Source of the DNA: Photobacterium indicum
Lineage (GTDB): Bacteria > Pseudomonadota > Gammaproteobacteria > Enterobacterales > Vibrionaceae
DNA: 64,000 bases
Direction: 5' to 3'
Assembly: GCF_003026215.1 (NCBI RefSeq)
Contig: NZ_PYOC01000017.1
Coordinates: forward strand, 33,076 to 97,075
Below, piece after piece: positions 33,722-42,486 of this stretch. Every line of letters starts with the position of its first letter. Position 1 is the first letter of the stretch. The notes under the pieces are model-generated. The model ran no database searches. It was not told the DNA's origin and was given only the letters and a program-made list of their open reading frames with translations. The position numbers and the translations under genes are program-made.

Positions 33722-34420
33722 TTACTCATCCAATAATTTCGGTGGGTAAATACAATGCTGAGTATTACCTTTTAACAACAACAGTTGTTCTGCTATCAAC
33801 GCTTTCTTCTGTATTTTTCCGTTCACAGCCATAAAACCATCTTGGGATTGTGCTTGTACTTGCTTCAACATTGAATCTGACAATGTTGGCTGAAAAGCGA
33901 CTTCAAGCTCTCTATTGTCACCACAGCGCATAAAACGATTGCCAGCCCATCGCCCCTGAATTAATGACTTACCTTGCTTATTTTGGTTTTTCACCAGATC
34001 AATCGCAGTATTGGCTTGAATCTTTAATTCAGTCAGTTGAGCATCAGATAATGGTAATACCGTATCTGCCACCGTATAACGCTGGAATACAGCATTACCT
34101 TCAGTGTCGTAACGCACATGCATTGTGAACGACTTTAATCCATCGTCATGTAATTGCGTGCCTTGGCGTTTCATCTCGCGCAACTTGCCTTCTCGCCAAC
34201 GATAATCAGATTGATATTGACTAGCATCGCCCACGATTAACACTTCTGATAATTGAATCGCGCGCTTTTGTCGGTGAGAGTACCAATAGAGTGATGTCGT
34301 ATCGCCAGAGATTTCACCACCAGAGATAGTTTGAATAGGTGCGATAGGATTTTCAGGAACAGAACTAGCCACACAGCCAGTTAGAAGAAGGAAAGAAAAC
34401 AGAGGAACTAAAAGCTTCAT
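33722..34420 (-). CDS. yjaH: DUF1481 lipoprotein (YjaH-like)
   Basis: 232 aa from the ATG at 34420 (MKLLVPLFSFLLLTGC, lipobox LTGC); the longer frame from 34432 begins with GTG. The mature protein contains the DUF1481 stretches SLYWYSHRQKRAIQLSEVL and DYRWREGKLREMKRQG. It is of unknown function in the envelope. It follows hupA, as yjaH does in E. coli, separated by a hairpin. Confidence 0.8.
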   Translation of the reverse strand: MKLLVPLFSFLLLTGCVASSVPENPIAPIQTISGGEISGDTTSLYWYSHRQKRAIQLSEVLIVGDASQYQSDYRWREGKLREMKRQGTQLHDDGLKSFTMHVRYDTEGNAVFQRYTVADTVLPLSDAQLTELKIQANTAIDLVKNQNKQGKSLIQGRWAGNRFMRCGDNRELEVAFQPTLSDSMLKQVQAQSQDGFMAVNGKIQKKALIAEQLLLLKGNTQHCIYPPKLLDE

Positions 34421-34431
34421 AAAAGAAAACA

Positions 34432-34455
34432 CCGCCAGATAATATTACCTGGCGG
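34432..34455 (-). terminator. Hairpin after hupA
   Basis: CCGCCAG and CTGGCGG around an AT-rich loop, with TTTTCTTTT following on the minus strand. It overlaps the yjaH start region, so it is probably a partial terminator that lowers yjaH relative to hupA. Confidence 0.6.
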
Positions 34456-34463
34456 AGTATAGA

Positions 34464-34736
34464 TTACTTCAGTGCATCTTTCAGTGCTTTACCTGAAACA
34501 AATGCAGGAACATTTGCTGCTGCAATTTGAATTTCTTGACCAGTCTGTGGGTTACGACCAGTACGTGCTGCACGGTGATTTACTTTAAATGTACCAAAGC
34601 CAATTAGTTGAACTTGATCGCCTTCTTTAAGCGCGCCAGTAATGCCCTCAAGAGTTGATTCCAAAGCTAGCTTAGCTTGCGCTTTTGATAGATCTGCTTT
34701 TTCTGCGATCAGGTCAATTAGTTGAGTCTTGTTCAT
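34464..34736 (-). CDS. hupA: DNA-binding protein HU-alpha
   Basis: 90 aa, the fixed length of HU. MNKTQLIDLIAEKADLSKAQAK starts it, and the DNA-binding arm has GFGTFKVNHRAARTGRNPQTG. It compacts and bends DNA. Strongly conserved; order hupA-yjaH as in E. coli. Confidence 0.97.
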   Translation of the reverse strand: MNKTQLIDLIAEKADLSKAQAKLALESTLEGITGALKEGDQVQLIGFGTFKVNHRAARTGRNPQTGQEIQIAAANVPAFVSGKALKDALK

Positions 34737-34965
34737 TTGGTTTCCCCTCTAAGGTTTATGTTCTTCAGACGCCACAACTCTAATTCAAAATAAGCCCGTG
34801 TGGCAAAGGTTTGTCAGCTATCATGTGGCTATATGCGGACTCTTTAACCATAAACTGAGCGCAAGTTCACAAAACATTACAAATCTCATTAGTGAAATAG
34901 TTGTATTTCTTCCTCTCAACACCGCTTAATATAGGTCTATCTATATTTATCACTGACAGGTTTGC

Positions 34966-36021
34966 ATGATCCTCCTTACGATTTACATCACAATTGCTAT
35001 TGGTGTTTCGTTTATTTGCTCGGTTTTAGAAGCGGTTTTACTTAGTATTTCACCAACGTATATTGGTTCATTACGCCAGCAAAACCACCCTGCGGCACCC
35101 CGTTTAGCTGCCTTAAAAGAGAATATTGACCGTCCATTGGCATCTATTTTAACGCTAAATACGATTGCCCATACCGTGGGTGCAGCAACAGCAGGTGCCC
35201 AAGCAACGGTCGTATTTGGTAGTGAGTGGCTCGGTGTTTTTTCTGCCGTATTAACCTTCGGTATTCTGCTATTTTCTGAGATTATTCCAAAAACTCTCGG
35301 GGCAACCTACTGGCGTCAAATGGCACCGGCAGCGTCAACGATTCTTAATTGGATGGTGTGGGCATTAACCCCTTTTGTTTGGGTATCAGAGCAAATCACA
35401 CGTCGTTTAGCCCATGGTCATGTGCAACCCAAATTACGCGATGAATTATCAGCAATGGCAATGTTAGCGAAAGAATCAGGTGAATTAGCAGAAGGTGAGT
35501 CTAAGATTCTGACGAATATACTGCAGTTTCGAGATGTGAGCGTGACTAAAATCATGACACCTCGCCCTGTTCTTTTCCGCGTTGAAGCTGAGCAGTCAAT
35601 CAATACATTTTTATCAAAGCATAAAGAGAGCCCTTTTTCTCGCCCATTGGTATATAGCGAACAAAAAGACAATATTTTAGGTTTCGTTCATCGCCTAGAG
35701 TTATTTGCAGAAAGCCAAGCTGGTAATGGTAATAAAGAATTAGGTGCCATGATGCGCCCGCTCCCAGTTGTAATGAACAACATGAGCGTACCACAAGCAT
35801 TTGAACGACTGATGATAGAGCACTCTCAGCTTATTCTCGTGGTTGATGAATACGGTACCGTTCAGGGGCTAGTCACGCTAGAGGATATTTTTGAAAGCTT
35901 AGTGGGCGAAGAAATTGTCGATGAAGCCGATAAAAATACTGACATGCAGCAACTGGCCTACCAACGCTGGGAAAAATGGAAAAAACAGCACGGCGTGATT
36001 GAAAGTAAAGACGAGGAATAA
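34966..36021 (+). CDS. CNNM-domain / CBS-pair membrane protein
   Basis: 351 aa. The DUF21/CNNM transmembrane domain covers about 1-150 (four helices, SVLEAVLLSISPTYI, FSEIIPKTLG), then a CBS pair (about 195-320: VTKIMTPRPVLF and LILVVDEYGTVQGLVTLEDIFESLVGEEI). The C-terminal CorC_HlyC domain seen in many homologues is missing, so this is the short form. The family is implicated in magnesium or divalent cation efflux. Monocistronic, with a terminator. Confidence 0.85.
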   Translation: MILLTIYITIAIGVSFICSVLEAVLLSISPTYIGSLRQQNHPAAPRLAALKENIDRPLASILTLNTIAHTVGAATAGAQATVVFGSEWLGVFSAVLTFGILLFSEIIPKTLGATYWRQMAPAASTILNWMVWALTPFVWVSEQITRRLAHGHVQPKLRDELSAMAMLAKESGELAEGESKILTNILQFRDVSVTKIMTPRPVLFRVEAEQSINTFLSKHKESPFSRPLVYSEQKDNILGFVHRLELFAESQAGNGNKELGAMMRPLPVVMNNMSVPQAFERLMIEHSQLILVVDEYGTVQGLVTLEDIFESLVGEEIVDEADKNTDMQQLAYQRWEKWKKQHGVIESKDEE

Positions 36022-36052
36022 TTTCACACACATGCTTAACAGTGCATACAGA

Positions 36053-36078
36053 AGGGACCGCTAAGGTCCCTTTTTTTA
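36053..36078. terminator. Terminator after the CNNM gene
   Basis: GGGACC (36054-36059) and GGTCCC (36065-36070), followed by a T-run. Confidence 0.85.
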
Positions 36079-36082
36079 TCCG

Positions 36083-37402
36083 TTAAGCATTCACGACAGC
36101 AGCTACAGGCTGCTTGATAATACGTGTCACTACCAAACCAGCCACCAGCATCACGATCGTAGGAACAATCCACCCTGCGTAATAATGATACAGCGGCACA
36201 TATTGCGTAAACCAAACATCCCATGTTTCCGGCATGCTACCCAAGATATGCGCGGCATCGAAACAACCAAAAATCAAGGCTATCGCCACCGTCATTAATA
36301 CTGCAACCGGTGCCACACGATGACGCAGTGGCGCAATCATCAACAACGCAATAGCAATCGGGTGTAACGCAACAACAACGGGTAATGTCACGGCCAATAA
36401 CTGATCCAAGCCCACATTGGCAACTAAACCCGCCAAAATCATCGTTACCCACACACTACGACTGTACGACACTGAAGAGAAGGTACGGTTGTAAAACTCA
36501 CTGCCCGCAGTAGTCACACCGATAGCGGTCGTTAAACATGCCAATATCATCACTAAACCCAGCAACATGGTGCCGAACACACCAAAATGGTGATTGGTAA
36601 ATGCCGTCAAGATCTCACCACCATTGGTGAAATCTGTTCCTAAATCAGCACTGGTTGAACCGATGTAAGCCAGCGACATGTATACCGCAGCCATCGCAGT
36701 TGCATACATCACTGCTGCAATGAAGGTATATTTGGCAGTGGCTTTCGGACATTCCACCCCCATACTTTTGATCGCGCGGAAAATTACCCAACCAAACCCA
36801 ATCGAGCCCAAAGCATCCATCGTCATGTAGCCTTGGGTCAGGCCTTCTGCCAACGCTCCATCAACATACGGACCTTTCGCCTGCATCACTTGACCTGCAG
36901 GAAACAAAAACGCAAAAGCTGCCATAACAGCTAAAATAGCCAATAAAACAGGGGTTAGCCATTTACCAATGGTGTCGACCAATTTCCCCGGAAACAATGA
37001 GAACAAGATCGTAATAACACAGAACGCGATTGAAAACGGCACCAACACGTCACCACCAATAAATGGCGCAAAGCTGAACTGATACGCCACCGTGATGGCA
37101 CGGGGAATAACAAATGCAGGTCCAATCACGATGAACACCATCACCCAAAAGCTAGTCGCGAGCGGACGAGGTAAAGCCGCAGTCAGGTTATCTGAACCTT
37201 TCACCAAAGCGACGATAATCAACGCTAACGCAGGCAGCCCCACCCCGGTTAACAGGAAACCCGTCATGCCCGATAGGAAATGTTCACCGGCTTGAAACCC
37301 CAAGAATGGCGGGAAGATCAAGTTCCCAGCCCCTAAATACATGGCAAAAGTCATGAATCCTAAGGCTGCGATATTGCGCCCGGTTAATACGTTGGTAGAC
37401 AT
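36083..37402 (-). CDS. brnQ: Branched-chain amino acid transporter BrnQ
   Basis: 439 aa with 12 helices. The family signatures are FAMYLGAGNLIFPPFLGFQAG near the N-terminus and ALGSIGFGWVIFRAIKSMGV. It imports leucine, isoleucine and valine with sodium or protons. The ATG at 37402 has GAGGAA just upstream. The 5' region contains a leader ORF with consecutive leucine codons and alternative hairpins, suggesting attenuation by charged tRNA-Leu. Confidence 0.95.
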   Translation of the reverse strand: MSTNVLTGRNIAALGFMTFAMYLGAGNLIFPPFLGFQAGEHFLSGMTGFLLTGVGLPALALIIVALVKGSDNLTAALPRPLATSFWVMVFIVIGPAFVIPRAITVAYQFSFAPFIGGDVLVPFSIAFCVITILFSLFPGKLVDTIGKWLTPVLLAILAVMAAFAFLFPAGQVMQAKGPYVDGALAEGLTQGYMTMDALGSIGFGWVIFRAIKSMGVECPKATAKYTFIAAVMYATAMAAVYMSLAYIGSTSADLGTDFTNGGEILTAFTNHHFGVFGTMLLGLVMILACLTTAIGVTTAGSEFYNRTFSSVSYSRSVWVTMILAGLVANVGLDQLLAVTLPVVVALHPIAIALLMIAPLRHRVAPVAVLMTVAIALIFGCFDAAHILGSMPETWDVWFTQYVPLYHYYAGWIVPTIVMLVAGLVVTRIIKQPVAAVVNA

Positions 37403-37474
37403 AATGTTCCTCGATACAGCTGTTTGTTTAAGCTTGGAGGAAACTAGGAGGGAGCTTGAATGTAGAATATTACC

Positions 37475-37522
37475 CTGCCAGCTTCTTCACAAGCCGACAG
37501 AAAAAAGATATAGCCTGTCAGC
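37475..37522 (-). promoter_or_regulatory. Mutually exclusive hairpins in the brnQ leader
   Basis: On the minus strand, GCTGACAG (37522-37515) can pair with CTGTCGGC (37500-37493). Alternatively CTGTCGGCTT (37500-37491) pairs with AAGCTGGCAG (37484-37475) over a GTGAAG loop, giving a 10-bp stem with two wobble pairs. The first arm spans the leader-peptide stop codon. A weak T-rich stretch follows the second stem, so the terminator strength is uncertain. Confidence 0.55.
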
Positions 37523-37682
37523 CCCGAATGAGTTTCAGAGAGAGTAAGAGGAGCACGCGAATACCAACAGCAAGGTAGCTGTTGTTATTTACGGTTTTCA
37601 AAAAAGCGGATGCTTTCATGCTCATTCCTACACGACAAGTAATGACGTAATTAATAGTTAAGATGACAAGGCAATGCCTCAT
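37518..37682 (-). CDS. Putative brnQ leader peptide, Leu-rich
   Basis: 54 codons, too short for usual gene calling. The start ATG at 37682 is 5 bases after a full GGAGGT (37688-37693). Internal methionines at codons 20 and 22 (ATG at 37619) could give a 35- or 33-residue peptide. The C-terminal part reads VGIRVLLLLSLKLIRG, with four leucine codons in a row (CTC CTC TTA CTC) and two more within the next five codons; CTC is a minor leucine codon in many gammaproteobacteria. The stop overlaps the first arm of the hairpins at 37475-37522. This is the classic layout of LeuL/IlvL attenuation, placed before a branched-chain amino acid permease. The role is inferred. Confidence 0.55.
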   Translation of the reverse strand: MRHCLVILTINYVITCRVGMSMKASAFLKTVNNNSYLAVGIRVLLLLSLKLIRG

Positions 37683-37903
37683 CGATTACCTCCAGTTATA
37701 AACGCCTTTACGATCACAATTCAAGTAACAATATTAAATAAGTTGATTGGAACAAATAAGAACCAGAAACTAGTCGATTAAACTGCTTTTAATGTTACAG
37801 GTTGGAATATTACACTTAACTAGCTATTAACAAGTTTGCACTAAGGTGATTTCCCCGGCATGAATCATCTTTTATTGCGCTTCAATCCTTCTTTACCAGA
37901 TGT

Positions 37904-37932
37904 AAAAAAGGAGCCATAAGGCTCCTTTTTTA
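37904..37932. terminator. Terminator after yjaG
   Basis: AAAAAAGGAGCC and GGCTCCTTTTTT around ATAA; strong on the minus strand after yjaG and usable on both. The AT-rich stretch 37700-37900 beyond it should hold the brnQ leader promoter (for example TTGTTC-N16-TATTGT on the minus strand). Confidence 0.85.
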
Positions 37933-37968
37933 AATATTGCTCAGTCACTCGTTCATGACTATCGTGGT

Positions 37969-38556
37969 TTACAGCGCAATACCAATGTTGCTGACTTGCT
38001 CATCACGTAATTCTTCACGTAAGCTTTTAATCAACTCGATATCACGTCGTTCAGCTTCTTTTAGTGCACGGAAAATAGCCCACTGGACATCCCATTCTTC
38101 ACAAACGGCTTCGTTATCTTTTTGGTTTTCGTTTGTTATCTCAATACCCGTTTGAGCAAACTCAAGATCAGCAACCGTTTCTGCAGATAAGCTACTGATC
38201 TTTTCTAGTGTCTCAAGCATTAGATCACGATCTAACATCGCATGCAGTAGATCAGCCAATGCAACACAAGCATCAATCGCAGGGTGTACCGCATAAAGAT
38301 CATAATCAGCAGCACTTGGCACCAAGTCTTCTAATCTTTCTAGCTGACCTTCAAAGTTGATTTTGGCACTCTTAACCGTCAAGATTTCCCAAATACTGTC
38401 TACAATCACACGGTATTTTTGCGCTTCTGCAAATTTCGTTTCTTCACAAAATAAAGCAAAATTCGGGTACATACGCTCACACAGTGAGACCATAAAAGTA
38501 AGGTGTTGCCATGGTTCTAGTTTTTCGACGCGAAGCTGAACAGGATTCTTAAGCAT
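37969..38556 (-). CDS. yjaG: DUF416 family protein YjaG
   Basis: 195 aa from the ATG at 38556 (MLKNPVQLRVEKLEPWQHLTF), matching the 196-residue E. coli YjaG; the frame extends 9 codons upstream. It contains FMVSLCERMYPNFALFC, YAVHPAIDACVALADLLH and EWDVQWAIFRALKEAERRDI. It is soluble, all-helical and of unknown function. In E. coli it lies between nfi and hupA; here it stays in the same neighbourhood. Confidence 0.9.
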   Translation of the reverse strand: MLKNPVQLRVEKLEPWQHLTFMVSLCERMYPNFALFCEETKFAEAQKYRVIVDSIWEILTVKSAKINFEGQLERLEDLVPSAADYDLYAVHPAIDACVALADLLHAMLDRDLMLETLEKISSLSAETVADLEFAQTGIEITNENQKDNEAVCEEWDVQWAIFRALKEAERRDIELIKSLREELRDEQVSNIGIAL

Positions 38557-38624
38557 GGGATAATCTACGATAGTGATTTGCAAGGGAGTTTAATGCATAA
38601 CTCGCCCGCACAAAAGGAAAAGCG

Positions 38625-39536
38625 ATGAACAAAGTACTGATTGTATCTCGACAACAAGCGACCTATCGTCAATTAATCAAACAAGCACAATTACCAAGCT
38701 TGGAAATCACCGATGATCCCAAGCAAGCCTCGATAATATTAGCAGATCCTCCCAAGATCGCCCGGCAATTAGATGACTACCCTGCACTACGCTGGCTGCA
38801 GTCCACCTTTGCGGGTATTGATGCACTAATTAAACCCGAGTTGCGTCAAGACTATCAATTGACCAACATTCGAGGGCATTTTGGTCAACTCATTGCAGAA
38901 TATGTTATCGGGTTAACACTTAATCACACACGTCATTTCAGCCTTTATCACACGCAACAACACGCGGGTGTATGGCAGCCACAGCCTTATTGCTCTTTAA
39001 CTAGCCAAACCATGGTGATATTAGGCACAGGTTCTATCGGTAGCCATTTAGCTCAGGTAGCAAGCACACTCGGCATTAAAGTAATAGGCGTTAATCGATC
39101 GGGTATATCCGATACAACTGCATTTGATCAGGTTTATTCTTTATCCAACCTGACAGATGCCCTGGCTATGGCGACAATTGTTGTTTCTACCTTGCCTGCC
39201 ACACTTAACACAGACCAACTGCTTAATGCGGGTACTTTGACGCACTGTAATAACGTTTTACTGTTCAATGTAGGGCGTGGTAATGCAGTGTGTGAGCATG
39301 GGTTATTGGATGCGATAGATAAAAGCTCAGTTCAACATGCTTTTCTGGACGTTTTCAATCAAGAGCCACTCGCACAAAATCATCCCTTCTGGAGACATGA
39401 AAAAATTACGGTTACGCCTCATATCGCTGCCGAAAGCTTTCCTGAACAAGTATTCGATATTTTCCAAGATAACTATTTACGTTTTATTGCCAATCAACCA
39501 TTACATTGCAAAGTTGATTTTGACAAAGGGTATTGA
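38625..39536 (+). CDS. D-2-hydroxyacid dehydrogenase
   Basis: 303 aa. The Rossmann motif MVILGTGSIGSHLAQVAS lies at about residue 127. The catalytic residues fit the family: Arg in FNVGRGNAV, Glu in DVFNQEPLA and His in VTPHIAAES. It would reduce a 2-oxoacid with NAD(P)H, perhaps glyoxylate or hydroxypyruvate as in GhrA-type enzymes; the substrate cannot be fixed from sequence alone. The next gene begins 11 bases downstream, so they form an operon. Confidence 0.85.
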   Translation: MNKVLIVSRQQATYRQLIKQAQLPSLEITDDPKQASIILADPPKIARQLDDYPALRWLQSTFAGIDALIKPELRQDYQLTNIRGHFGQLIAEYVIGLTLNHTRHFSLYHTQQHAGVWQPQPYCSLTSQTMVILGTGSIGSHLAQVASTLGIKVIGVNRSGISDTTAFDQVYSLSNLTDALAMATIVVSTLPATLNTDQLLNAGTLTHCNNVLLFNVGRGNAVCEHGLLDAIDKSSVQHAFLDVFNQEPLAQNHPFWRHEKITVTPHIAAESFPEQVFDIFQDNYLRFIANQPLHCKVDFDKGY

Positions 39537-39546
39537 GGCTTACAGT

Positions 39547-40161
39547 ATGGCGAAACATCTTGATAACATGCTCGATCAGATGCGACACTGCGAGATCTGC
39601 AAGGATCATCTTCTTGCAGGGCCACGCCCGATCATTCAAGCACATTCACAAGCAAAGCTGATGATCATTGGTCAAGCACCTGGTACCAAAGTGCATGAAA
39701 CGGGTATTCCATGGAATGACCCAAGCGGTGAACGGCTACGTCGCTGGCTCGATTTAGACTCAGAAACCTTCTATGACCCACAACAAATCGCCATCATGCC
39801 GATGGGACTGTGCTACCCCGGAAAAGGAAAATCGGGCGATTTACCGCCGCGACCAGAATGCGCACCACAGTGGCATCAGCAAGTCTTGCCCTTATTACCC
39901 AATATCGGCATGACATTAGTCATTGGGCAATACGCGCAAAACTATTATCTTAATAATAAGCCCAAGACACTTACTGAAACCGTGCGTGCTTGGCGTCAGT
40001 GGGCACCTCGGTATATTCCGATGCCACACCCTTCACCACGCAATACACTATGGTTAAAGAAGAACCCATGGTTTGAAGAAGATGTTGTGCCATACATCAG
40101 AGAGTATGTACACCAACATTTAGATAAACAGCAGATAGAAGTAACAAATGATAAAAACTAA
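39547..40161 (+). CDS. Uracil-DNA glycosylase family protein
   Basis: 204 aa from the ATG at 39547; the longer frame from 39337 lies inside the dehydrogenase gene and is spurious. Motif A is GQAPGTKVHETGIPWNDPSGERLR, shown in part, and motif B is PHPSPRNTLW. There is one CxxC pair near the N-terminus (CEIC), but not the full four cysteines of family 4, so an iron-sulfur cluster is unlikely. It occupies the position next to hemE held in E. coli by nfi, another gene for repair of deaminated bases. Confidence 0.82.
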   Translation: MAKHLDNMLDQMRHCEICKDHLLAGPRPIIQAHSQAKLMIIGQAPGTKVHETGIPWNDPSGERLRRWLDLDSETFYDPQQIAIMPMGLCYPGKGKSGDLPPRPECAPQWHQQVLPLLPNIGMTLVIGQYAQNYYLNNKPKTLTETVRAWRQWAPRYIPMPHPSPRNTLWLKKNPWFEEDVVPYIREYVHQHLDKQQIEVTNDKN

Positions 40162-40167
40162 GCACAA

Positions 40168-40193
40168 AAAAACCCACGTAATAAGTCACGTGG
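40168..40193 (-). terminator. Terminator after hemE
   Basis: CCCACGT (40174-40180) and ACGTGGG; the T-run lies on the minus strand, placing it after hemE. Confidence 0.8.
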
Positions 40194-40223
40194 GCTCTAT
40201 CTCAAAACATTAAATATGCCGTA

Positions 40224-41291
40224 TTACTTGTGATACGGCTTAGACAGCTCATGCACAGCATCAACGAACACACCTGCATTTTCAGGCGGCACATCTAAGT
40301 GAATGCCATGGCCAAGGTTAAAGACATGGCCTGTACCTTCATCACCGTAACCTTCAAGAATCGTCGCGACTTCTTGGCGAATACGCTCTGGTTGTGCATA
40401 TAGAATTGATGGATCCATATTGCCTTGAAGGGCAACTTTGTCTCCTACTCGACGATTAGCATCAGCAATATTAATCGTCCAATCAAGGCCGATTGCATCA
40501 CAGCCTGTTGCTGCAATTTGCTCTAACCACATACCGCCATTTTTAGTGAATAGCGTAACAGGAACACGACGTCCATCGTTTTCACGGATCAGACCATCAA
40601 CGATTTTATGCATATAACGTAGCGAGAACTCGTTATAGTCACTCGGCGTTAGTACACCGCCCCAAGTATCAAACACCATAACAGATTGCGCACCCGCTTT
40701 GATTTGCGCATTCAAGTATTCAACAACGCTATCTGCTAGCTTATCAAGAAGTAAATGTAGCGTTGCAGGTTCTGCATACATCATTTTCTTGATCTTAGTG
40801 AAGGCTTTAGAACTACCACCTTCAACCATGTAAGTCGCTAAGGTCCATGGGCTACCAGAGAAGCCAATTAGTGGTACTTCACCTTGCAGATCTTTTCGGA
40901 TTTGACGTACTGCATTCATTACATACTGTAATTCGCCTTCCGGATCAGGTAAACCGATCTTATCTACATCCGCTTTACAGGTAATCGGACGCTCAAATTT
41001 AGGCCCTTCACCCGCTTCAAAATACAAACCTAATCCCATAGCATCAGGAATAGTTAAAATATCGGAGAAGAGAATCGCTGCATCCAAAGGAAAACGACGT
41101 AGTGGTTGAAGCGTTACTTCACTCGCTAGTTCCGCGTTCTTACATAGCGACATAAAGTCACCAGCAACGCTACGTGTCGCACGGTATTCTGGCAAGTAAC
41201 GGCCAGCCTGACGCATCATCCATACTGGTGTGCAATCTACCGGCTGCTTTAATAACGCACGTAGGTAGCGGTCATTCTTTAATTCGCTCAT
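40224..41291 (-). CDS. hemE: Uroporphyrinogen decarboxylase
   Basis: 355 aa from the ATG at 41291 (MSELKNDRYLRALLKQPVD), the family start; the open frame adds four residues. The signature WMMRQAGRYLPEYR and the active-site aspartate in ILFSDILTIPDAMGLGL are present. It makes coproporphyrinogen III in haem synthesis. Gene order nudC-hemE as in E. coli. Confidence 0.97.
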   Translation of the reverse strand: MSELKNDRYLRALLKQPVDCTPVWMMRQAGRYLPEYRATRSVAGDFMSLCKNAELASEVTLQPLRRFPLDAAILFSDILTIPDAMGLGLYFEAGEGPKFERPITCKADVDKIGLPDPEGELQYVMNAVRQIRKDLQGEVPLIGFSGSPWTLATYMVEGGSSKAFTKIKKMMYAEPATLHLLLDKLADSVVEYLNAQIKAGAQSVMVFDTWGGVLTPSDYNEFSLRYMHKIVDGLIRENDGRRVPVTLFTKNGGMWLEQIAATGCDAIGLDWTINIADANRRVGDKVALQGNMDPSILYAQPERIRQEVATILEGYGDEGTGHVFNLGHGIHLDVPPENAGVFVDAVHELSKPYHK

Positions 41292-41505
41292 TCGAAACTC
41301 CATGGATAAATTCTGGGGCGTATTGTATCACTCATCGACTACAACAAAAGAGCCTGATTGTTAAGCCGATCATGTTTATTACAACAAATTTGAAACACTA
41401 TTTTCGACTCAGTATGAAGTTTAAAACAAACTCGACTCGTGAATAGTTATAATTAGCGCATCGTGAATTCCACTCATCGAACCGAATCCCTTGTTTTAAA
41501 GGTTC

Positions 41506-42297
41506 TTATATATGTTTAGTGCCTTTCATTAGATCAAGTGTCTCATCGATAAGCACTCGTGCAATCGTGCCTTTAGGAGCGATTGCAGGTAGCTCAGTCG
41601 CCTTTGCCCAAATCGCATCACTCAATTCTTCATAATCAGGTTTTAGTTCACCGCTTTCATAATCAGCTAAAAACGCCATCATAATGTTAGAAGGAAATGC
41701 CCAAGGCTGGCTCGAAAAATAGCGAATATTGTTCACCTGAATGCCTGTCTCTTCTTCAACTTCCCGCGCAACACATTGTTCTAATGTTTCACCAGCCTCA
41801 ACAAAACCGGCAATAACCGTATATATTCCTGATTTATGCCGAGGGTGCTGTGCCAATAATATTTGATCGTTTTTGCGCACAGCCACAATAATACAAGGCG
41901 ATACTCGAGGGTACTGCGCATTACTACATTGTTGGCATACCATTGCAAATTGATCGCCCGCCAATACCGCCGCTCCACCACAAACAGAACAAAAGCTTTG
42001 TGTATGCAACATATGAGAAAGCTGAGTTGCCCTTCCGGCTAAATCAAACAACGTCTGATCGATACCTAATAATTCTCTTTGCGTATAAAAATCATTACCA
42101 TGCGAACAATTATTGACATCTAGCCAGTAAACTGGGTGATCTAAATATTCACCAATTACTCGTGCTGAGTCGGTATTAAATATTAATTCTGACTTTTCCA
42201 ATAGTGGAATCGCATTATCTAATAGATATAATTTGCGATCATTTACCACACACCAATAAGCTAATTCTCGTTTATTTAACATCAATGTTACATCCAT
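41506..42297 (-). CDS. nudC: NAD+ diphosphatase / mRNA decapping NudC
   Basis: 263 aa. A zinc ribbon (CSVCGG then CQQC) is followed by the Nudix box GFVEAGETLEQCVAREVEEETG and the NudC-specific stretch SQPWAFPSNIMMAF. It hydrolyses NAD(H) and removes NAD caps from RNA. The start has two leading options (MDVTLML or MLNKRELAYW); the first is used here. The neighbour rsd is divergent. Confidence 0.95.
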   Translation of the reverse strand: MDVTLMLNKRELAYWCVVNDRKLYLLDNAIPLLEKSELIFNTDSARVIGEYLDHPVYWLDVNNCSHGNDFYTQRELLGIDQTLFDLAGRATQLSHMLHTQSFCSVCGGAAVLAGDQFAMVCQQCSNAQYPRVSPCIIVAVRKNDQILLAQHPRHKSGIYTVIAGFVEAGETLEQCVAREVEEETGIQVNNIRYFSSQPWAFPSNIMMAFLADYESGELKPDYEELSDAIWAKATELPAIAPKGTIARVLIDETLDLMKGTKHI

Positions 42298-42486
42298 CCT
42301 TGCAGGGTACCGATTTTACTGGCAATCTAACTACATAACGGATTTTAAGTCCGTATAAAAAGGCTCTCTTTTTAAAGAGATTCATCAGTAATTGTACTGA
42401 GTCGCCTTTGTTTTGAAATACGTATTTTGTAATACCTATTTTTAACCAATATCGTCATAGTGCAAATAGATCATGAGGGTATGGTC

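Noticed and set aside
37341..37547. 68-aa plus-strand frame upstream of brnQ
   Set aside because: Antisense to the brnQ start and leader; no start signals. The minus-strand leader ORF explains the region better.
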